Positions 9,537 through 18,332 of a stretch of 64,000 nucleotides of DNA are shown piece after piece. The stretch spans positions 1,550,001 through 1,614,000 of the forward strand of contig JANINS010000003.1 in the NCBI GenBank assembly GCA_024508725.1, in the 5' to 3' direction. Source of the DNA: Chitinophagaceae bacterium. GTDB lineage: Bacteria; Bacteroidota; Bacteroidia; Chitinophagales; Chitinophagaceae. The position numbers were made by a program, and so were the translations under genes. The notes under the pieces were generated by a model, which made no database searches, was not told the DNA's origin, and saw only the letters and a program-made list of their open reading frames with translations. Position 1 is the first letter of the stretch; every line of letters starts with the position of its first letter.

Positions 9537-9742
9537 TAGATCAGTAATATTCACATCTTAACAATTACCTCAATTTGTAGGAACAGCTTTTGTTCGATGT
9601 GTACTAACGCCTACATCCCATTACACATAACATTTCTCTATCTGCTACTGTTAATTGCTAATCAGTAACCTTGTCTTTTTGGCATAGTGTTGAATGTTTT
9701 TTCCTGCACTTACTAATTTGATAACTAAAATAAGTACTCGTT
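9537..9742. other. Short gap before the KGG protein gene
   Basis: AT-rich, no gene. It must hold the promoter of the stress protein, but I cannot pick a -33/-7 pair with confidence. Confidence 0.4.
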
Positions 9743-10039
9743 ATGCCAAATTCCAGAAACGATCAGCGTGGTTCAAACCAGGGAAATGAACGTCAACCTG
9801 GCAAATCAAACCGTGGATTTGCTGCAATGAATAAAGAAGAACAAAGACAAATTGCCCGTAAAGGTGGTGAGGCTGTTAGCCGTAATCGTGAGCACATGGC
9901 CGAAATAGGCCGAAGAGGTGGTGAAGCTTCTGGTGCCAATCGTAGCAGAAGTAACCAGTCTTCCGATATGTCTTCTTCAAACGTGAACACTAATTCTGGT
10001 GGAATGAGTTCAGGTTTAAATTCAGATGAAAATCGTTAG
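9743..10039 (+). CDS. KGG-motif stress-induced protein
   Basis: 98 residues, very hydrophilic. It carries the general-stress KGG pattern: GFAAMNKEEQRQIARKGGEA (about 25-45) and AEIGRRGGEASGANRSRS (about 51-69), flanked by Asn/Ser/Gly-rich disordered tails. In enterobacteria and Bacillus relatives such proteins are stationary-phase or stress induced and probably disordered; molecular role unknown. A strong hairpin terminator begins 7 bases past the stop. Confidence 0.85.
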   Translation: MPNSRNDQRGSNQGNERQPGKSNRGFAAMNKEEQRQIARKGGEAVSRNREHMAEIGRRGGEASGANRSRSNQSSDMSSSNVNTNSGGMSSGLNSDENR

Positions 10040-10178
10040 TAAACAAAGCGGTAAGTCTGTAAAGGCTTACCGCTTTCTTTTTAAGGCTATGTTATCAGCA
10101 GGATTGGTCTTCTTCTTTTTACTACTGGCAATTTTTCTTGTCTGGTATTTCAGAGGAAATACCGACAAATATTTCTAA
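10026..10178 (+). CDS. Possible 50-residue single-pass membrane protein
   Basis: An ATG at 10026, inside the end of the KGG gene and in another frame, opens a 50-codon frame: basic N terminus (MKIVSKQSGKSVKAYRF), a 20-residue hydrophobic stretch (LSAGLVFFFLLLAIFLVWYF) and a short charged tail. A shorter version could start at 10089. Against it: the frame runs through a perfect 10-bp hairpin followed by TCTTTTT that looks like the KGG gene's terminator. The frame ends in a convergent overlap with the minus-strand gene at 10175. Low confidence. Confidence 0.3.
   Translation: MKIVSKQSGKSVKAYRFLFKAMLSAGLVFFFLLLAIFLVWYFRGNTDKYF
10046..10083 (+). terminator. Rho-independent terminator of the KGG gene
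   Basis: Perfect 10-bp stem AAGCGGTAAG / CTTACCGCTT with a 10-base loop, followed by TCTTTTT. It starts 7 bases after the KGG stop codon. Confidence 0.85.
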
Positions 10179-10471
10179 GCTCTTTCCAGAGAAAAATTTG
10201 CTTTGATAGCTTGCCTGATTGTTTCGGAAACCGGGCTTTCACTATTTGTTCTTAGGTCGGATTTTTGATGATCCCATTCAAAGAACAGCACGTCGTTTTT
10301 CATTAACTCTTTAGCCTGCATATGATCTTCCGGAGCCCAGCAATGGAATGATATTTCATTTCGGCTGGTGTTAAAAACCTTTTTAACAATGAACCGGTAA
10401 GGCATCATGTTGTACGTAACTTCTAATGACTGAATACTGATCTGCATGACATAATAGTTTAACTGAACCAA
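10175..10471 (-). CDS. Small hypothetical protein
   Basis: 98 residues; an internal methionine at residue 9 (MQISIQSLEVTYNMMPYRF) may be the real start because the first eight residues look like leader sequence. Soluble, mixed charge, one tryptophan-rich middle (HCWAPEDHMQAKELM). No recognised domain. It converges on the KGG terminator region from the other side. Confidence 0.6.
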   Translation of the reverse strand: MVQLNYYVMQISIQSLEVTYNMMPYRFIVKKVFNTSRNEISFHCWAPEDHMQAKELMKNDVLFFEWDHQKSDLRTNSESPVSETIRQAIKANFSLERA

Positions 10472-10817
10472 AAATCAGGTACAGGTTGTACAATTGTTTC
10501 ATGCTGTTGTTGGGGGGAGGAAGTAGCACCTGGTTATTTTTAAAACAGGCTTGTTTATTTCCGGGTATGGATGCTAGGTCTGCGCAGCACCAACATGGAA
10601 TATTGTAGATGCAAGTTAGGCTTAATCACTATCATATTAGATTAAATCTCTAACTGTCGGAGCGTCAGATCGTATATATGCTAACTGCCGTAGATATAAG
10701 GTTTGGTTGTTTATACTTTTCTATGTTAAACATAAGGGTAAGGAGGCAAAGCCTGAGCTAGAATGGAAACTCAATCGGGATGCATAATATTTATCGCTAT
10801 AATTAATCTTCAAAAAC
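10472..10817. other. Gene-free stretch upstream of tRNA-Glu
   Basis: About 350 bases without a credible reading frame on either strand. I see no repeat shared with other gaps, apart from a G-run (GGGGGG) near 10514. The tRNA promoter follows it. Confidence 0.5.
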
Positions 10818-10850
10818 TTTTGGCGGTAATAGATCACAAACCTATTTTTG
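10818..10850 (+). promoter_or_regulatory. Bacteroidota-type promoter of tRNA-Glu
   Basis: TTTTGG at 10818-10823 and TATTTTTG at 10843-10850 match the Bacteroidota -33 (TTTG) and -7 (TAnnTTTG) elements with about 19-20 bases between them; the tRNA begins 26 bases downstream. Confidence 0.65.
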
Positions 10851-10875
10851 CAGCCCATTTAGAGAAAACGAACAT

Positions 10876-10950
10876 GGCCCGTTCGTCTATCGGCTAGGAC
10901 ATCTCCCTTTCACGGAGGAAAGACGGGTTCGATTCCCGTACGGGCTACCA
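10876..10950 (+). tRNA. tRNA-Glu (anticodon TTC)
   Basis: 75 bases with encoded CCA. Acceptor stem GGCCCGT/ACGGGCT (terminal G-T wobble), anticodon stem TCTCC/GGAGG around loop CTTTCAC giving anticodon TTC, and T arm ACGGG-TTCGATT-CCCGT. The first-pair wobble is, from memory, normal for glutamate tRNAs in this phylum. Confidence 0.97.
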
Positions 10951-10971
10951 AAGAACGATTTAAAGAGTTCC

Positions 10972-11010
10972 AAACCGCATGAAACGAGATTATCATGCGG
11001 TTTTTCTTTT
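10972..11010 (+). terminator. Terminator after tRNA-Glu
   Basis: Stem AAACCGCATGA / TCATGCGGTTT (11 bp) with a 10-base loop, followed by TTCTTTTAT. It lies 22 bases after the tRNA. Confidence 0.85.
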
Positions 11011-11097
11011 ATAGGGTTCCAACGATATACGTTGCTGTATTCAGATCCAGTGTTATGCTTCCCTTCTTTTCTTATTTTTAATTGCACAATCGCTTAC

Positions 11098-12726
11098 ATG
11101 CATAACGGCTTTGTAGATTACATCTATCTTATTCTTATCATTCTTGCACTTGTAATGCTGGCTAACAGGCTAAAGCTTGCATATCCCATTGTGTTAGTGC
11201 TGGGTGGGTTGGCTTTAAGTTTTGTTGTACGCTTTCATGGAGTTGCTATCAGACCTGATCTTATTTTCTTCATCTTCCTGCCTCCGCTGTTGTACGAAGC
11301 TGCCTGGCAAACATCGTGGCGTTCGTTCTGGAAATGGCGTAGAGTGATCACCAGTTTTGCTTTCCCTATCGTAATACTCACATCTTGCGTAGTTGCATTT
11401 GCTTCCAATGCTATCATCCCAGGCTTTACACTGGCTCTTGGTTTTTTATTAGGCGGAATTGTTTCGCCTCCAGATGCTGTCTCTGCTACTTCTATCATGA
11501 AGAACGTGAAAGTTCCAAGATCAATGGTTAGCATTATAGAAGGAGAAAGCCTGCTGAACGATGCATCTTCACTCATCGTATTTCGTTTTGCATTGGCAGC
11601 TGTGCTTACAGGCCAGTTTCACCTGGGAAATGCAGTAGGCACTTTCTTCCTGGTAGTGATCATGGGTGTTGCTATCGGCCTGGCTGTAGGATTGATCTTT
11701 TATGGTATCCACCGGTTATTGCCTACCACTTCCAGTATCGAAGTGGTATTAACACTTGTTACACCCTATTGCATGTATTACACAGCAGAATATTTTCATT
11801 TTTCAGGTGTGCTGGCTGTAGTAAGTGGTGGATTATTATTATCCAATCAACGGCAAAGCATGCTTAGTTATCGTAGCCGGATAGAAGGTGTAAATGTTTG
11901 GGCCAACTTAACATTTGTATTTAACGGACTGATCTTTCTGCTCATTGGGTTACAGCTTCCAACAATCATTGCAGATCTCGGCAACATCGGCTTTACGACG
12001 GCTTTAGGATATGGACTTGCTATCTCGCTGGTGCTGATCGTTGCAAGAATATTATGTGCTTTAGGAGCATCTCTGTTTACCATGTTTATGAGTCGCTTTA
12101 TTACTGTAGCAGAAGCAAATCCAGGCTGGAGAAGTCCGTTGGTACTGGGTTGGGCCGGTATGCGTGGTGTGGTATCGCTGGCTGCAGCATTATCTATACC
12201 TGTGTTAATGAATGACGGTACGCCTTTTCCTCATCGCAATCTCATTTTGTTCATCACGTTTATCGTAATACTGGTAACGTTGGTTGGCCAGGGCCTTACT
12301 TTACCCTGGTTAATACGCAAGTTGAATATTGATACCAATGAAAACAATATTGCTGAACAGGAATTGCAACTAAGACATCGGATTACAGAAGCTTCTTTAA
12401 AACATTTACAGGAAAGACTTGCGACCGAGACATTTCATGGTGTAAGGATCAGCAAAATGGTTAAACGTCTCCAGGAAGATCTTTTGTTTTTGCAGGAAGA
12501 TATTGATGATGTGAACAATGCCCATATCGATTCACTGGCAGACTACCAGGACATTTATCTGGATACTGTACAGTATCAACGGAATATTCTAAATGCCCTT
12601 GATAAAGAAGGCATTTTTGAAGAAGAGCTCACTAAAAAATACGCAGCACTTTTAGATATTGAAGAATATAAGGTGAGAGCCAAACTGCTGAATACATCTG
12701 ACCTGAGGGAAAGAAGCCATGAATGA
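11098..12726 (+). CDS. CPA1-family Na+/H+ antiporter (NhaP/YjcE type)
   Basis: 542 residues from the ATG at 11098; an upstream in-frame start (11032) would add 22 unlikely residues. About 12 hydrophobic segments occupy residues 5-410, with family motifs FFIFLPPLLYEAAWQTSW, GGIVSPPDAVSAT, IEGESLLNDASSLIVFRFAL (the ND pair binds the cation) and WAGMRGVVSLAAALSIP. A helical cytoplasmic tail of about 110 residues follows. The protein exchanges Na+ or K+ for protons across the inner membrane. It stands alone, downstream of the tRNA terminator. Confidence 0.93.
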   Translation: MHNGFVDYIYLILIILALVMLANRLKLAYPIVLVLGGLALSFVVRFHGVAIRPDLIFFIFLPPLLYEAAWQTSWRSFWKWRRVITSFAFPIVILTSCVVAFASNAIIPGFTLALGFLLGGIVSPPDAVSATSIMKNVKVPRSMVSIIEGESLLNDASSLIVFRFALAAVLTGQFHLGNAVGTFFLVVIMGVAIGLAVGLIFYGIHRLLPTTSSIEVVLTLVTPYCMYYTAEYFHFSGVLAVVSGGLLLSNQRQSMLSYRSRIEGVNVWANLTFVFNGLIFLLIGLQLPTIIADLGNIGFTTALGYGLAISLVLIVARILCALGASLFTMFMSRFITVAEANPGWRSPLVLGWAGMRGVVSLAAALSIPVLMNDGTPFPHRNLILFITFIVILVTLVGQGLTLPWLIRKLNIDTNENNIAEQELQLRHRITEASLKHLQERLATETFHGVRISKMVKRLQEDLLFLQEDIDDVNNAHIDSLADYQDIYLDTVQYQRNILNALDKEGIFEEELTKKYAALLDIEEYKVRAKLLNTSDLRERSHE

Positions 12727-12881
12727 TCAACAGTTCAGTTATTGATCTGGCTTACCATAACCGGAAGAAATGTGATCCCGGGAATCCTGTTGACAATATG
12801 ATCTGTTCGTAAGAGAAAATACACATCCCACACTGCTGTAACATCTGTAGTTTAATTTTAAACAGATCCAAACAATCGCTT

Positions 12882-13457
12882 ATGAAGAAACATCTGTTAA
12901 GCATCGTTTTATTAACGATGGCGGCCACTTCTGGCTTTAGCCAGATCTATAAATCTTTTTTGCCTTCACCCCAGTTTACCAAAGCCTTGGAAAGCATTGT
13001 ACTTGATTTCCGTCTGGATTATAAGAACATTCAAGGCAATATTGCCGATAGCCTTGGACAGGTTGAAACATATGAATCTACCATTAAACTACCCGGCACT
13101 ATTGACTGCAGGATACTTCGTTTTCACTCTGCAGTCGATACCACTGCTTGCTGGCAGGCAATTGTTTATTCGGGAGAAAGCTACAATGAAGCAGTGAGGT
13201 CCTATGAAAATACAGTAAGACTGGTAAAAAAGAGCAATATGCGGTGGATCGATAACACCCAGATGAAGTTTACCGGAGAACTGGTTGCACCCAGAGAAAA
13301 TATCCGCTTTACTACCAGCACCTTATTGCTCACGCTTGATGATCCCCGCTATTTGGATTTCAGGGCTGAGATAGAATTGATCTCAACCGAATACGATCGT
13401 TGGGAAGTTCAATTGAACCTGAGTAAGAAGACTGATGTATCGGGTAAATTGCATTAA
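12882..13457 (+). CDS. Secreted/periplasmic hypothetical protein
   Basis: 191 residues. A clear signal peptide (MKKHLLSIVLLTMAATSGFS, cleavage near residue 20) is followed by a beta-strand-rich body containing two cysteines (CRILRFHSAVDTTACW) that could form a disulfide. No known domain recognised. It precedes gap by 199 bases; no operon link evident. Confidence 0.75.
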   Translation: MKKHLLSIVLLTMAATSGFSQIYKSFLPSPQFTKALESIVLDFRLDYKNIQGNIADSLGQVETYESTIKLPGTIDCRILRFHSAVDTTACWQAIVYSGESYNEAVRSYENTVRLVKKSNMRWIDNTQMKFTGELVAPRENIRFTTSTLLLTLDDPRYLDFRAEIELISTEYDRWEVQLNLSKKTDVSGKLH

Positions 13458-13593
13458 TCCTACAGCTTTTATATCTGAACCAGTAATTCTGCCGGATTTT
13501 GCATATCACGAAGATGCTTTGGCGTTGTTTGAAGCATTTCTCCTTTTTCCACCACTGATTATCATCATGTTCCCTACTACTATTTGTCACATA

Positions 13594-13621
13594 TTTGTTT
13601 AGGTGCAAACCTGTAATTTCG
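13594..13621 (+). promoter_or_regulatory. Possible gap promoter
   Basis: TTTG at 13594-13597 and TAATTTCG at 13614-13621 resemble the Bacteroidota -33/-7 pair, though the 16-base spacing is short and the -7 element has one mismatch. It lies 35 bases before the gap start. Confidence 0.35.
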
Positions 13622-13656
13622 CATCGCTTTTTAATTAATAATTTAAACTACTGAAC

Positions 13657-14670
13657 ATGAGTACGGTTAAAGTTGCCATCAACGGTTTTGGACGAATTGG
13701 TCGTCTTGTTTTTCGCCAGATATATAATATGGAAGGAATTGACGTGGTGGCGATCAATGATCTTACAAGTCCAAAGGTGCTGGCTCACCTTTTAAAATAT
13801 GATAGTGCACAGGGAAGATTTGATGCTGATGTAAAAGCAGGAGAAAATTCCATCACTGTGAATGGAGATGAAGTGATGATCTATGCACAAAAAGATCCTG
13901 CACAAATCCCATGGGGTAAACATGAAGTAGATGTAGTATTGGAGTGTACAGGTTTCTTTACCGATAAAGCAAAAGCAGAAGCACACATTACTGCAGGTGC
14001 AAAAAGAGTAGTGATCTCTGCTCCTGCAACAGGTGATCTGAAAACAGTCGTGTTCAATGTAAACCACGAAATTCTTGATGGTAGCGAAACAGTGATCTCT
14101 TGTGCATCTTGTACAACAAACTGCCTGGCGCCAATGGCAAAAGTGTTGGATGAAAAATTCGGTATCGTAGCAGGTTTAATGACAACCGTTCACGCCTACA
14201 CAAACGATCAGAATACACTCGATGCACCACATGCAAAAGGTGACCTGAGAAGAGCAAGAGCTGCTGCTGCGAATATTGTTCCTAACAGCACCGGTGCTGC
14301 AAAAGCGATCGGTTTGGTTCTTCCTAACTTAAAAGGAAAGCTTGATGGCTCTGCACAGAGAGTTCCAACCATCACTGGTTCTTTAACTGAGTTAACGGTT
14401 AGCCTTGGAAAGAAAACCACGGTAGAAGAGATCAACGCTGCAATGAAAGCTGCTGCAAACGAAAGCTTCGGTTATACCGAAGATGAGATCGTAAGCAGTG
14501 ATATCGTAGGCATCAACTTTGGTTCTTTGTACGATGCTACACAAACAAGAGTGTTGAACGTTGGCGATGCACAAATGGTTCGTACTGTTAGCTGGTATGA
14601 TAACGAAATGAGCTATGTAAGCCAGTTGGTACGTACTGTTAAACATTTCGCAGGATTAATCAGTAAGTAA
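13657..14670 (+). CDS. gap: Glyceraldehyde-3-phosphate dehydrogenase, type I
   Basis: 337 residues, full length. The Rossmann N terminus [15 protein letters not shown] binds NAD; the catalytic cysteine is C152 in [12 protein letters not shown], and the histidine lies in [10 protein letters not shown]. The C-terminal half has the usual [16 protein letters not shown] segment and ends [14 protein letters not shown]. It oxidises glyceraldehyde-3-phosphate to 1,3-bisphosphoglycerate in glycolysis. Phosphoglycerate kinase, the next enzyme of the pathway, follows 135 bases downstream, separated by a hairpin. Confidence 0.98.
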   Translation: MSTVKVAINGFGRIGRLVFRQIYNMEGIDVVAINDLTSPKVLAHLLKYDSAQGRFDADVKAGENSITVNGDEVMIYAQKDPAQIPWGKHEVDVVLECTGFFTDKAKAEAHITAGAKRVVISAPATGDLKTVVFNVNHEILDGSETVISCASCTTNCLAPMAKVLDEKFGIVAGLMTTVHAYTNDQNTLDAPHAKGDLRRARAAAANIVPNSTGAAKAIGLVLPNLKGKLDGSAQRVPTITGSLTELTVSLGKKTTVEEINAAMKAAANESFGYTEDEIVSSDIVGINFGSLYDATQTRVLNVGDAQMVRTVSWYDNEMSYVSQLVRTVKHFAGLISK

Positions 14671-14708
14671 ATTGTATGAGATCGGCTGCAGCAAATAGAT
14701 CTACTTTC

Positions 14709-14730
14709 GTTGCGTCGCACTCTTATACTG
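14709..14730. repeat. Single arm of the GTACAAG repeat family
   Basis: Reads, on the minus strand, CAGTATAAGAGTGCGACGCA followed by AC, one mismatch from the right arm of the paired copies at 7123-7146 and 20393-20416. Lies between gap and pgk. Confidence 0.7.
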
Positions 14731-14760
14731 TCAGAACAATATTCAACAACTAAATACATA

Positions 14761-14792
14761 AACCCTCATCCATTTAGGTGAGGGTTTTATTT
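14761..14792 (+). terminator. Hairpin between gap and pgk
   Basis: Stem AACCCTCA / TGAGGGTT with loop TCCATTTAGG, followed by TTATTTT. It lies 13 bases before the pgk start and probably ends most gap transcripts. Confidence 0.75.
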
Positions 14793-14805
14793 TAAAACAA
14801 TAAGC

Positions 14806-16002
14806 ATGAGCAAATTTTCAACACACAATTTCTCTGGTGAAAAAGCACTCATCCGGGTAGACTTCAACGTTCCGCTTGATAAGAAAACATTGGAGATCAC
14901 AGACGATACAAGGATCAGGGCAGCATTGCCCACCATCAAAAAAATACTTCAGGATGGGGGGAGCGTAATATTAATGAGCCATCTTGGTCGTCCGAAAGAA
15001 GGTCCTGAAGAAAAGTATTCTCTCAAACATATCCTTGATCATTTAAGTAAATCGATCGGCACGGAAGTAAAGTTTGCTGATGACTGCATAAGCGAATCAG
15101 CTAAACAACAAGCTGCTGATCTCAAGCCTGGAGAAGTACTTCTTTTAGAAAATCTTCGCTTCTACAAAGAAGAAGAAAAAGGTGATGAAGCTTTTGCAGA
15201 GAAACTGTCAAAGCTGGGAGATGTGTATGTAAACGATGCATTTGGTACAGCACACAGGGCTCATGCATCTACTGCCATCATTGCAAAATTCTTCCCCGGC
15301 GATAAAAAGATGTTTGGTTTATTAATGGAAGGTGAGGTGAGCAGCGCAGAAAAAGTATTGCACAGTGCAGAGAAACCATTCACAGCCATTATTGGTGGGG
15401 CAAAAGTTTCAGACAAGATCCTCATCATTGAAAACCTACTCGAAAGAGCGACTGACATCATCATTGGTGGTGGTATGGCGTATACTTTCATGAAAGCCCA
15501 GGGTGGACAGATCGGAACTTCGCTTTGCGAAGAAGACAGGCTGGATACTGCAAGAGAACTTTTAAAGAAAGCAGAAGCAAAAGGTGTATGCATTCATCTT
15601 CCGGCAGACTCTGTTATTGCCGATAAATTCGATGCAAATGCGGATGTTTCTTCAGCACTCAGCAAAGCGATCCCTGATGGATGGATGGGGCTGGATATTG
15701 GTACAATGGCGATCGATGCTTTCACCAATGTACTGCACAAATCAAAAACAATTCTCTGGAATGGACCTATGGGTGTATTCGAAATGGAGAAATTCCAGAA
15801 AGGAACAAAAGCCATTGCAGTTGCCGTTGCAGAAGCTACAGAGAAAGGTGCTTTCTCATTAGTAGGTGGTGGTGATAGTGTTGCTGCTGTTAACCAGTTT
15901 GGCTTTGCAGATAAAGTAAGCTATGTTTCTACAGGTGGTGGTGCCATGCTGGAATATTTCGAAGGAAAAGAGTTGCCGGGAATTGCAGCGATCAAACATT
16001 GA
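14806..16002 (+). CDS. pgk: Phosphoglycerate kinase
   Basis: 398 residues, usual length. N-terminal domain: RVDFNVPLD (substrate loop), [13 protein letters not shown] and [16 protein letters not shown]-terminal nucleotide domain: [22 protein letters not shown] and [13 protein letters not shown]. It transfers phosphate from 1,3-bisphosphoglycerate to ADP. It follows gap, as in many genomes, and is ended by two hairpins in a row. Confidence 0.98.
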   Translation: MSKFSTHNFSGEKALIRVDFNVPLDKKTLEITDDTRIRAALPTIKKILQDGGSVILMSHLGRPKEGPEEKYSLKHILDHLSKSIGTEVKFADDCISESAKQQAADLKPGEVLLLENLRFYKEEEKGDEAFAEKLSKLGDVYVNDAFGTAHRAHASTAIIAKFFPGDKKMFGLLMEGEVSSAEKVLHSAEKPFTAIIGGAKVSDKILIIENLLERATDIIIGGGMAYTFMKAQGGQIGTSLCEEDRLDTARELLKKAEAKGVCIHLPADSVIADKFDANADVSSALSKAIPDGWMGLDIGTMAIDAFTNVLHKSKTILWNGPMGVFEMEKFQKGTKAIAVAVAEATEKGAFSLVGGGDSVAAVNQFGFADKVSYVSTGGGAMLEYFEGKELPGIAAIKH

Positions 16003-16007
16003 TAATA

Positions 16008-16033
16008 AAGTCTGATCGCCCCGATCTGACTTT
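16008..16033 (+). other. First of two hairpins after pgk
   Basis: AAGTCTGATCG / CGATCTGACTT folds with one T-T mismatch and a two-base apex; followed by TTAT. It sits directly in front of the stronger terminator hairpin. Confidence 0.5.
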
Positions 16034-16038
16034 TATAA

Positions 16039-16073
16039 AAAAAAGGTGTTCTGTTATTAGAACACCTTTTTTC
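16039..16073 (+). terminator. Rho-independent terminator of pgk
   Basis: Perfect stem AAAAAAGGTGTTCT / AGAACACCTTTTTT, loop GTTATT, with a built-in T tract. Confidence 0.9.
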
Positions 16074-16143
16074 TGCCGTTACGTCAGTTCTATAGAGTTG
16101 GATGGTAGTTTGATTGTATATTTAAACTCATAAAACTTAACAA

Positions 16144-16821
16144 ATGAAAAGCAGAGGTCTCATTATCGTTGCAATTATAGCTTTCATCGTGCTACTTGCA
16201 GGTTGTGGTGGTTGTAACACTTACAATAGTCTTATTGATAAAGATGAGAATGTAAAAAACAAGTGGGGTGCAGTTCAGTCACAATACCAAAGAAGAGCTG
16301 ATCTTATTCCTAACCTGGTAAACACCGTAAAAGGCGAAGCAAGTTTTGAAAGAGGAACTTTAAATGACGTAGTGAACGCAAGAGCAAGAGCTACTCAGCT
16401 TACTGTAAATCCTGATGATCTTACTCCTGAAAAAGTACGTGAGTTTCAACAGGCACAGGGACAGCTTTCTCAAGCTTTAGGAAGATTACTGATGGTTACA
16501 GAAAACTATCCAAATCTAAGAGCGAATGAAGCATTCAGAAACCTGCAGGTACAGTTAGAAGGTACAGAGAACAGGATCACTGTTGCCAGAAACGATTATA
16601 ACAATGCCGTTCAGGATTATAATGTTCGTGTTCGTCGTTTCCCTGCTAATATTTTTGCAGGAATGATGGGCTTTAGTCCTAAAACACCTTTCGAAGCTGA
16701 TCCGGGAACAAGAAATGCTCCGAACGTTGATTTCGGAAATAATGTAGGAGGAAGTAACGGAAACAATGCAGGTGGAAATACAAACACCAATACCAGCTCT
16801 TCTAAAGATTCAATCAAATAA
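16144..16821 (+). CDS. lemA: LemA-family lipoprotein
   Basis: 225 residues. The N-terminal hydrophobic segment ends in a lipobox (LLAGCGGC, cysteine near residue 21), so the protein is probably a lipoprotein. The LemA core follows: YNSLIDKDENVKNKWGAVQS, RADLIPNLVNTVKGEA and RNDYNNAVQDYNVRVRRFP, a helical bundle. An Asn/Gly-rich low-complexity tail (from about 195) is typical of Bacteroidota members. LemA proteins have no established biochemical role, but they commonly neighbour TPM-domain genes, as here, where two follow at 2 and 3 bases. Confidence 0.93.
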   Translation: MKSRGLIIVAIIAFIVLLAGCGGCNTYNSLIDKDENVKNKWGAVQSQYQRRADLIPNLVNTVKGEASFERGTLNDVVNARARATQLTVNPDDLTPEKVREFQQAQGQLSQALGRLLMVTENYPNLRANEAFRNLQVQLEGTENRITVARNDYNNAVQDYNVRVRRFPANIFAGMMGFSPKTPFEADPGTRNAPNVDFGNNVGGSNGNNAGGNTNTNTSSSKDSIK

Positions 16822-16823
16822 TA

Positions 16824-17291
16824 TTGAGCTTCTTATCAATCTTCAAAAAAAAAGAAAATGAGTTCTTCTCCGATCAGGAGAAAGAACTCATTGTTACTGC
16901 AATAAAATCCGCAGAACTAAGAACAAGTGGTGAGGTTAGAGTGTATGTCGAAAGCAAATGCGAATATGTAGATGCGATCGATAGAGCATTAGAGATATTT
17001 GCAGGGTTAAAGATGTACGAAACCGCAGATAGAAATGCAGTGCTGGTGTACATAGCTTTAAAAGATCATCAACTGGCGATCTTTGGAGATGAAGGTATTC
17101 ATCAGAAAGTAGGAACACAGTTCTGGAATGCAGAAGTAGTAAAGATGCTACAACACTTCAATAAACAAAATTTTGCAGAGGGAATCGCAGAAGTAGTGAA
17201 AGATGTGGGAGAAGTATTGGTGCATCATTTCCCTTATGATAAGTCAACTGATAAAAATGAATTGCCAGACGATATAGTGTTTGGCGCCTGA
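16824..17291 (+). CDS. TPM-domain protein, short soluble form
   Basis: 155 residues. The best start is a TTG at 16824, two bases after lemA; the first in-frame ATG would cut into the domain. The sequence (FFSDQEKELIVTAIKSAE, GEVRVYVESKCEY, AVLVYIALKDHQLAIFGDEG) matches the TPM domain found in plant TLP18.3 and bacterial YgcG/BA42. No signal peptide or membrane segment, so it is likely cytoplasmic, unlike its neighbour. Probably co-translated with lemA and the next gene. Confidence 0.88.
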   Translation: MSFLSIFKKKENEFFSDQEKELIVTAIKSAELRTSGEVRVYVESKCEYVDAIDRALEIFAGLKMYETADRNAVLVYIALKDHQLAIFGDEGIHQKVGTQFWNAEVVKMLQHFNKQNFAEGIAEVVKDVGEVLVHHFPYDKSTDKNELPDDIVFGA

Positions 17292-17294
17292 CGA

Positions 17295-18128
17295 ATGAAG
17301 AATCTGCTTACAATAGTTTTTTTTCTTTTTGGTGCGGCAGTGTTTGCACAGGAACCGGTGAGAGTAATTCCGAAGCCACCTGCAGGATCGTTGATCTATG
17401 ATGAAGGCAAAATATTAACGCCTGATCAAAGACAATTACTCGATCAGCAGTTGATCGCTTTGGATGATAGTACTTCCAACCAGGTAGGTGTAGCGATTAT
17501 TCCTTCATTGAATGGAGGTAGTATAGAAGATGTTGCTGTTGAAACATTTCGAAGCTGGGGTCTTGGAACAAAGAAGAATAACAATGGGGTGTTGATCATT
17601 GTAGTTACAGAAGACCGAAGAATGCGTATCGAGGTTGGTTATGGTTTAGAAGGTGCTATCCCGGATGCAGTTGCTGGTAGCATTATTCGAAACGATATGA
17701 CGCCTGCATTTAAAGAAGGAGATTACTATCATGGCCTGGTAAGAGCAGTTGAAAATATTGCACGAGCGGCATCTGGTGAGTATAAAATACCAAGAGAAAG
17801 AAACGATACATCCTCTCCTGTTGGCAGTAGCGGAGGATCAATATTAAAGTTCATTATCATAGCCATCGTTATACTGATATTCATAGGCAGAAGTGGTGGT
17901 GGTGGAGGAGGAAGACGCAGAGGCAGCGGTGGAGCTGATGTGCTTACAGGAATGATCCTTGGATCCATGTTAGGTGGCGGTCGCAGCAGTGGCGACGGTG
18001 GCTGGAGTGGAGGAGGTGGATTTGGTGGTGGCGGAGGAGGCTTCGGTGGATTTGGTGGTGGCGGAGGAGGCTTCGGTGGATTTGGTGGTGGAAGCTCTGG
18101 TGGTGGTGGTGCAAGTGGAAGCTGGTAA
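17295..18128 (+). CDS. TPM-domain protein with signal peptide and Gly-rich tail (YgcG-like)
   Basis: 277 residues. Signal peptide (MKNLLTIVFFLFGAAVFA), TPM domain at about 30-165 (LIYDEGKILTPDQRQLLD, VLIIVVTEDRRMRIEVGYGL), one membrane segment at about 182-197 (LKFIIIAIVILIFIG) and a Gly/Ser-rich tail ending in W. The tail contains an exact 30-base tandem repeat (18021-18090). Third gene of the lemA cluster. TPM proteins are linked with membrane stress and photosystem repair in other organisms; the role in this phylum is unknown. Confidence 0.92.
   Translation: MKNLLTIVFFLFGAAVFAQEPVRVIPKPPAGSLIYDEGKILTPDQRQLLDQQLIALDDSTSNQVGVAIIPSLNGGSIEDVAVETFRSWGLGTKKNNNGVLIIVVTEDRRMRIEVGYGLEGAIPDAVAGSIIRNDMTPAFKEGDYYHGLVRAVENIARAASGEYKIPRERNDTSSPVGSSGGSILKFIIIAIVILIFIGRSGGGGGGRRRGSGGADVLTGMILGSMLGGGRSSGDGGWSGGGGFGGGGGGFGGFGGGGGGFGGFGGGSSGGGGASGSW
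18021..18090 (+). repeat. In-frame 30-base tandem repeat in the Gly-rich tail
   Basis: A 30-base unit (TTTGGTGGTGGCGGAGGAGG plus CTTCGGTGGA) is repeated exactly 2.3 times. Ten codons per unit, so unit loss or gain keeps the frame. Confidence 0.85.
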
Positions 18129-18238
18129 CTAATCTAATGTCTGATTTGCTAATATGCTAAGGGATTAGGAATTGCTGAGTGAGAGAAGAATGTATCATGC
18201 TTTACGGCTTGATGCTGCCAATGTCGAATAGAATTGAT

Positions 18239-18263
18239 GCAGTACAAGTGAGTGACACAACGG
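18239..18263. repeat. Single arm of the GTACAAG repeat family
   Basis: Contains GTACAAGTGAGTGACACAA, an exact 19-base match to the reverse complement of the left arm of copies at 6977 and 20231. Confidence 0.7.
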
Positions 18264-18301
18264 AAGTTTAATAGTAGTACTTCAGCTAAGTGCATAAAAA
18301 G

Positions 18302-18328
18302 AAAAGGAGAACAGTCGTTCTCCTTTTT
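18302..18328. terminator. Bidirectional terminator
   Basis: Stem AAAAGGAGAAC / GTTCTCCTTTT, loop AGTC, with T tracts on both strands. It lies between the convergent lemA-TPM cluster and the DUF4293-like gene, five bases before the latter's stop. Confidence 0.88.
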
Positions 18329-18332
18329 TTAT

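Noticed and set aside
10887-11087. Minus-strand 66-codon frame across tRNA-Glu
   Set aside because: It is the reverse complement of the tRNA and its terminator; the PYGNRTRLSSVKGR stretch is a usual artefact of tRNA genes.
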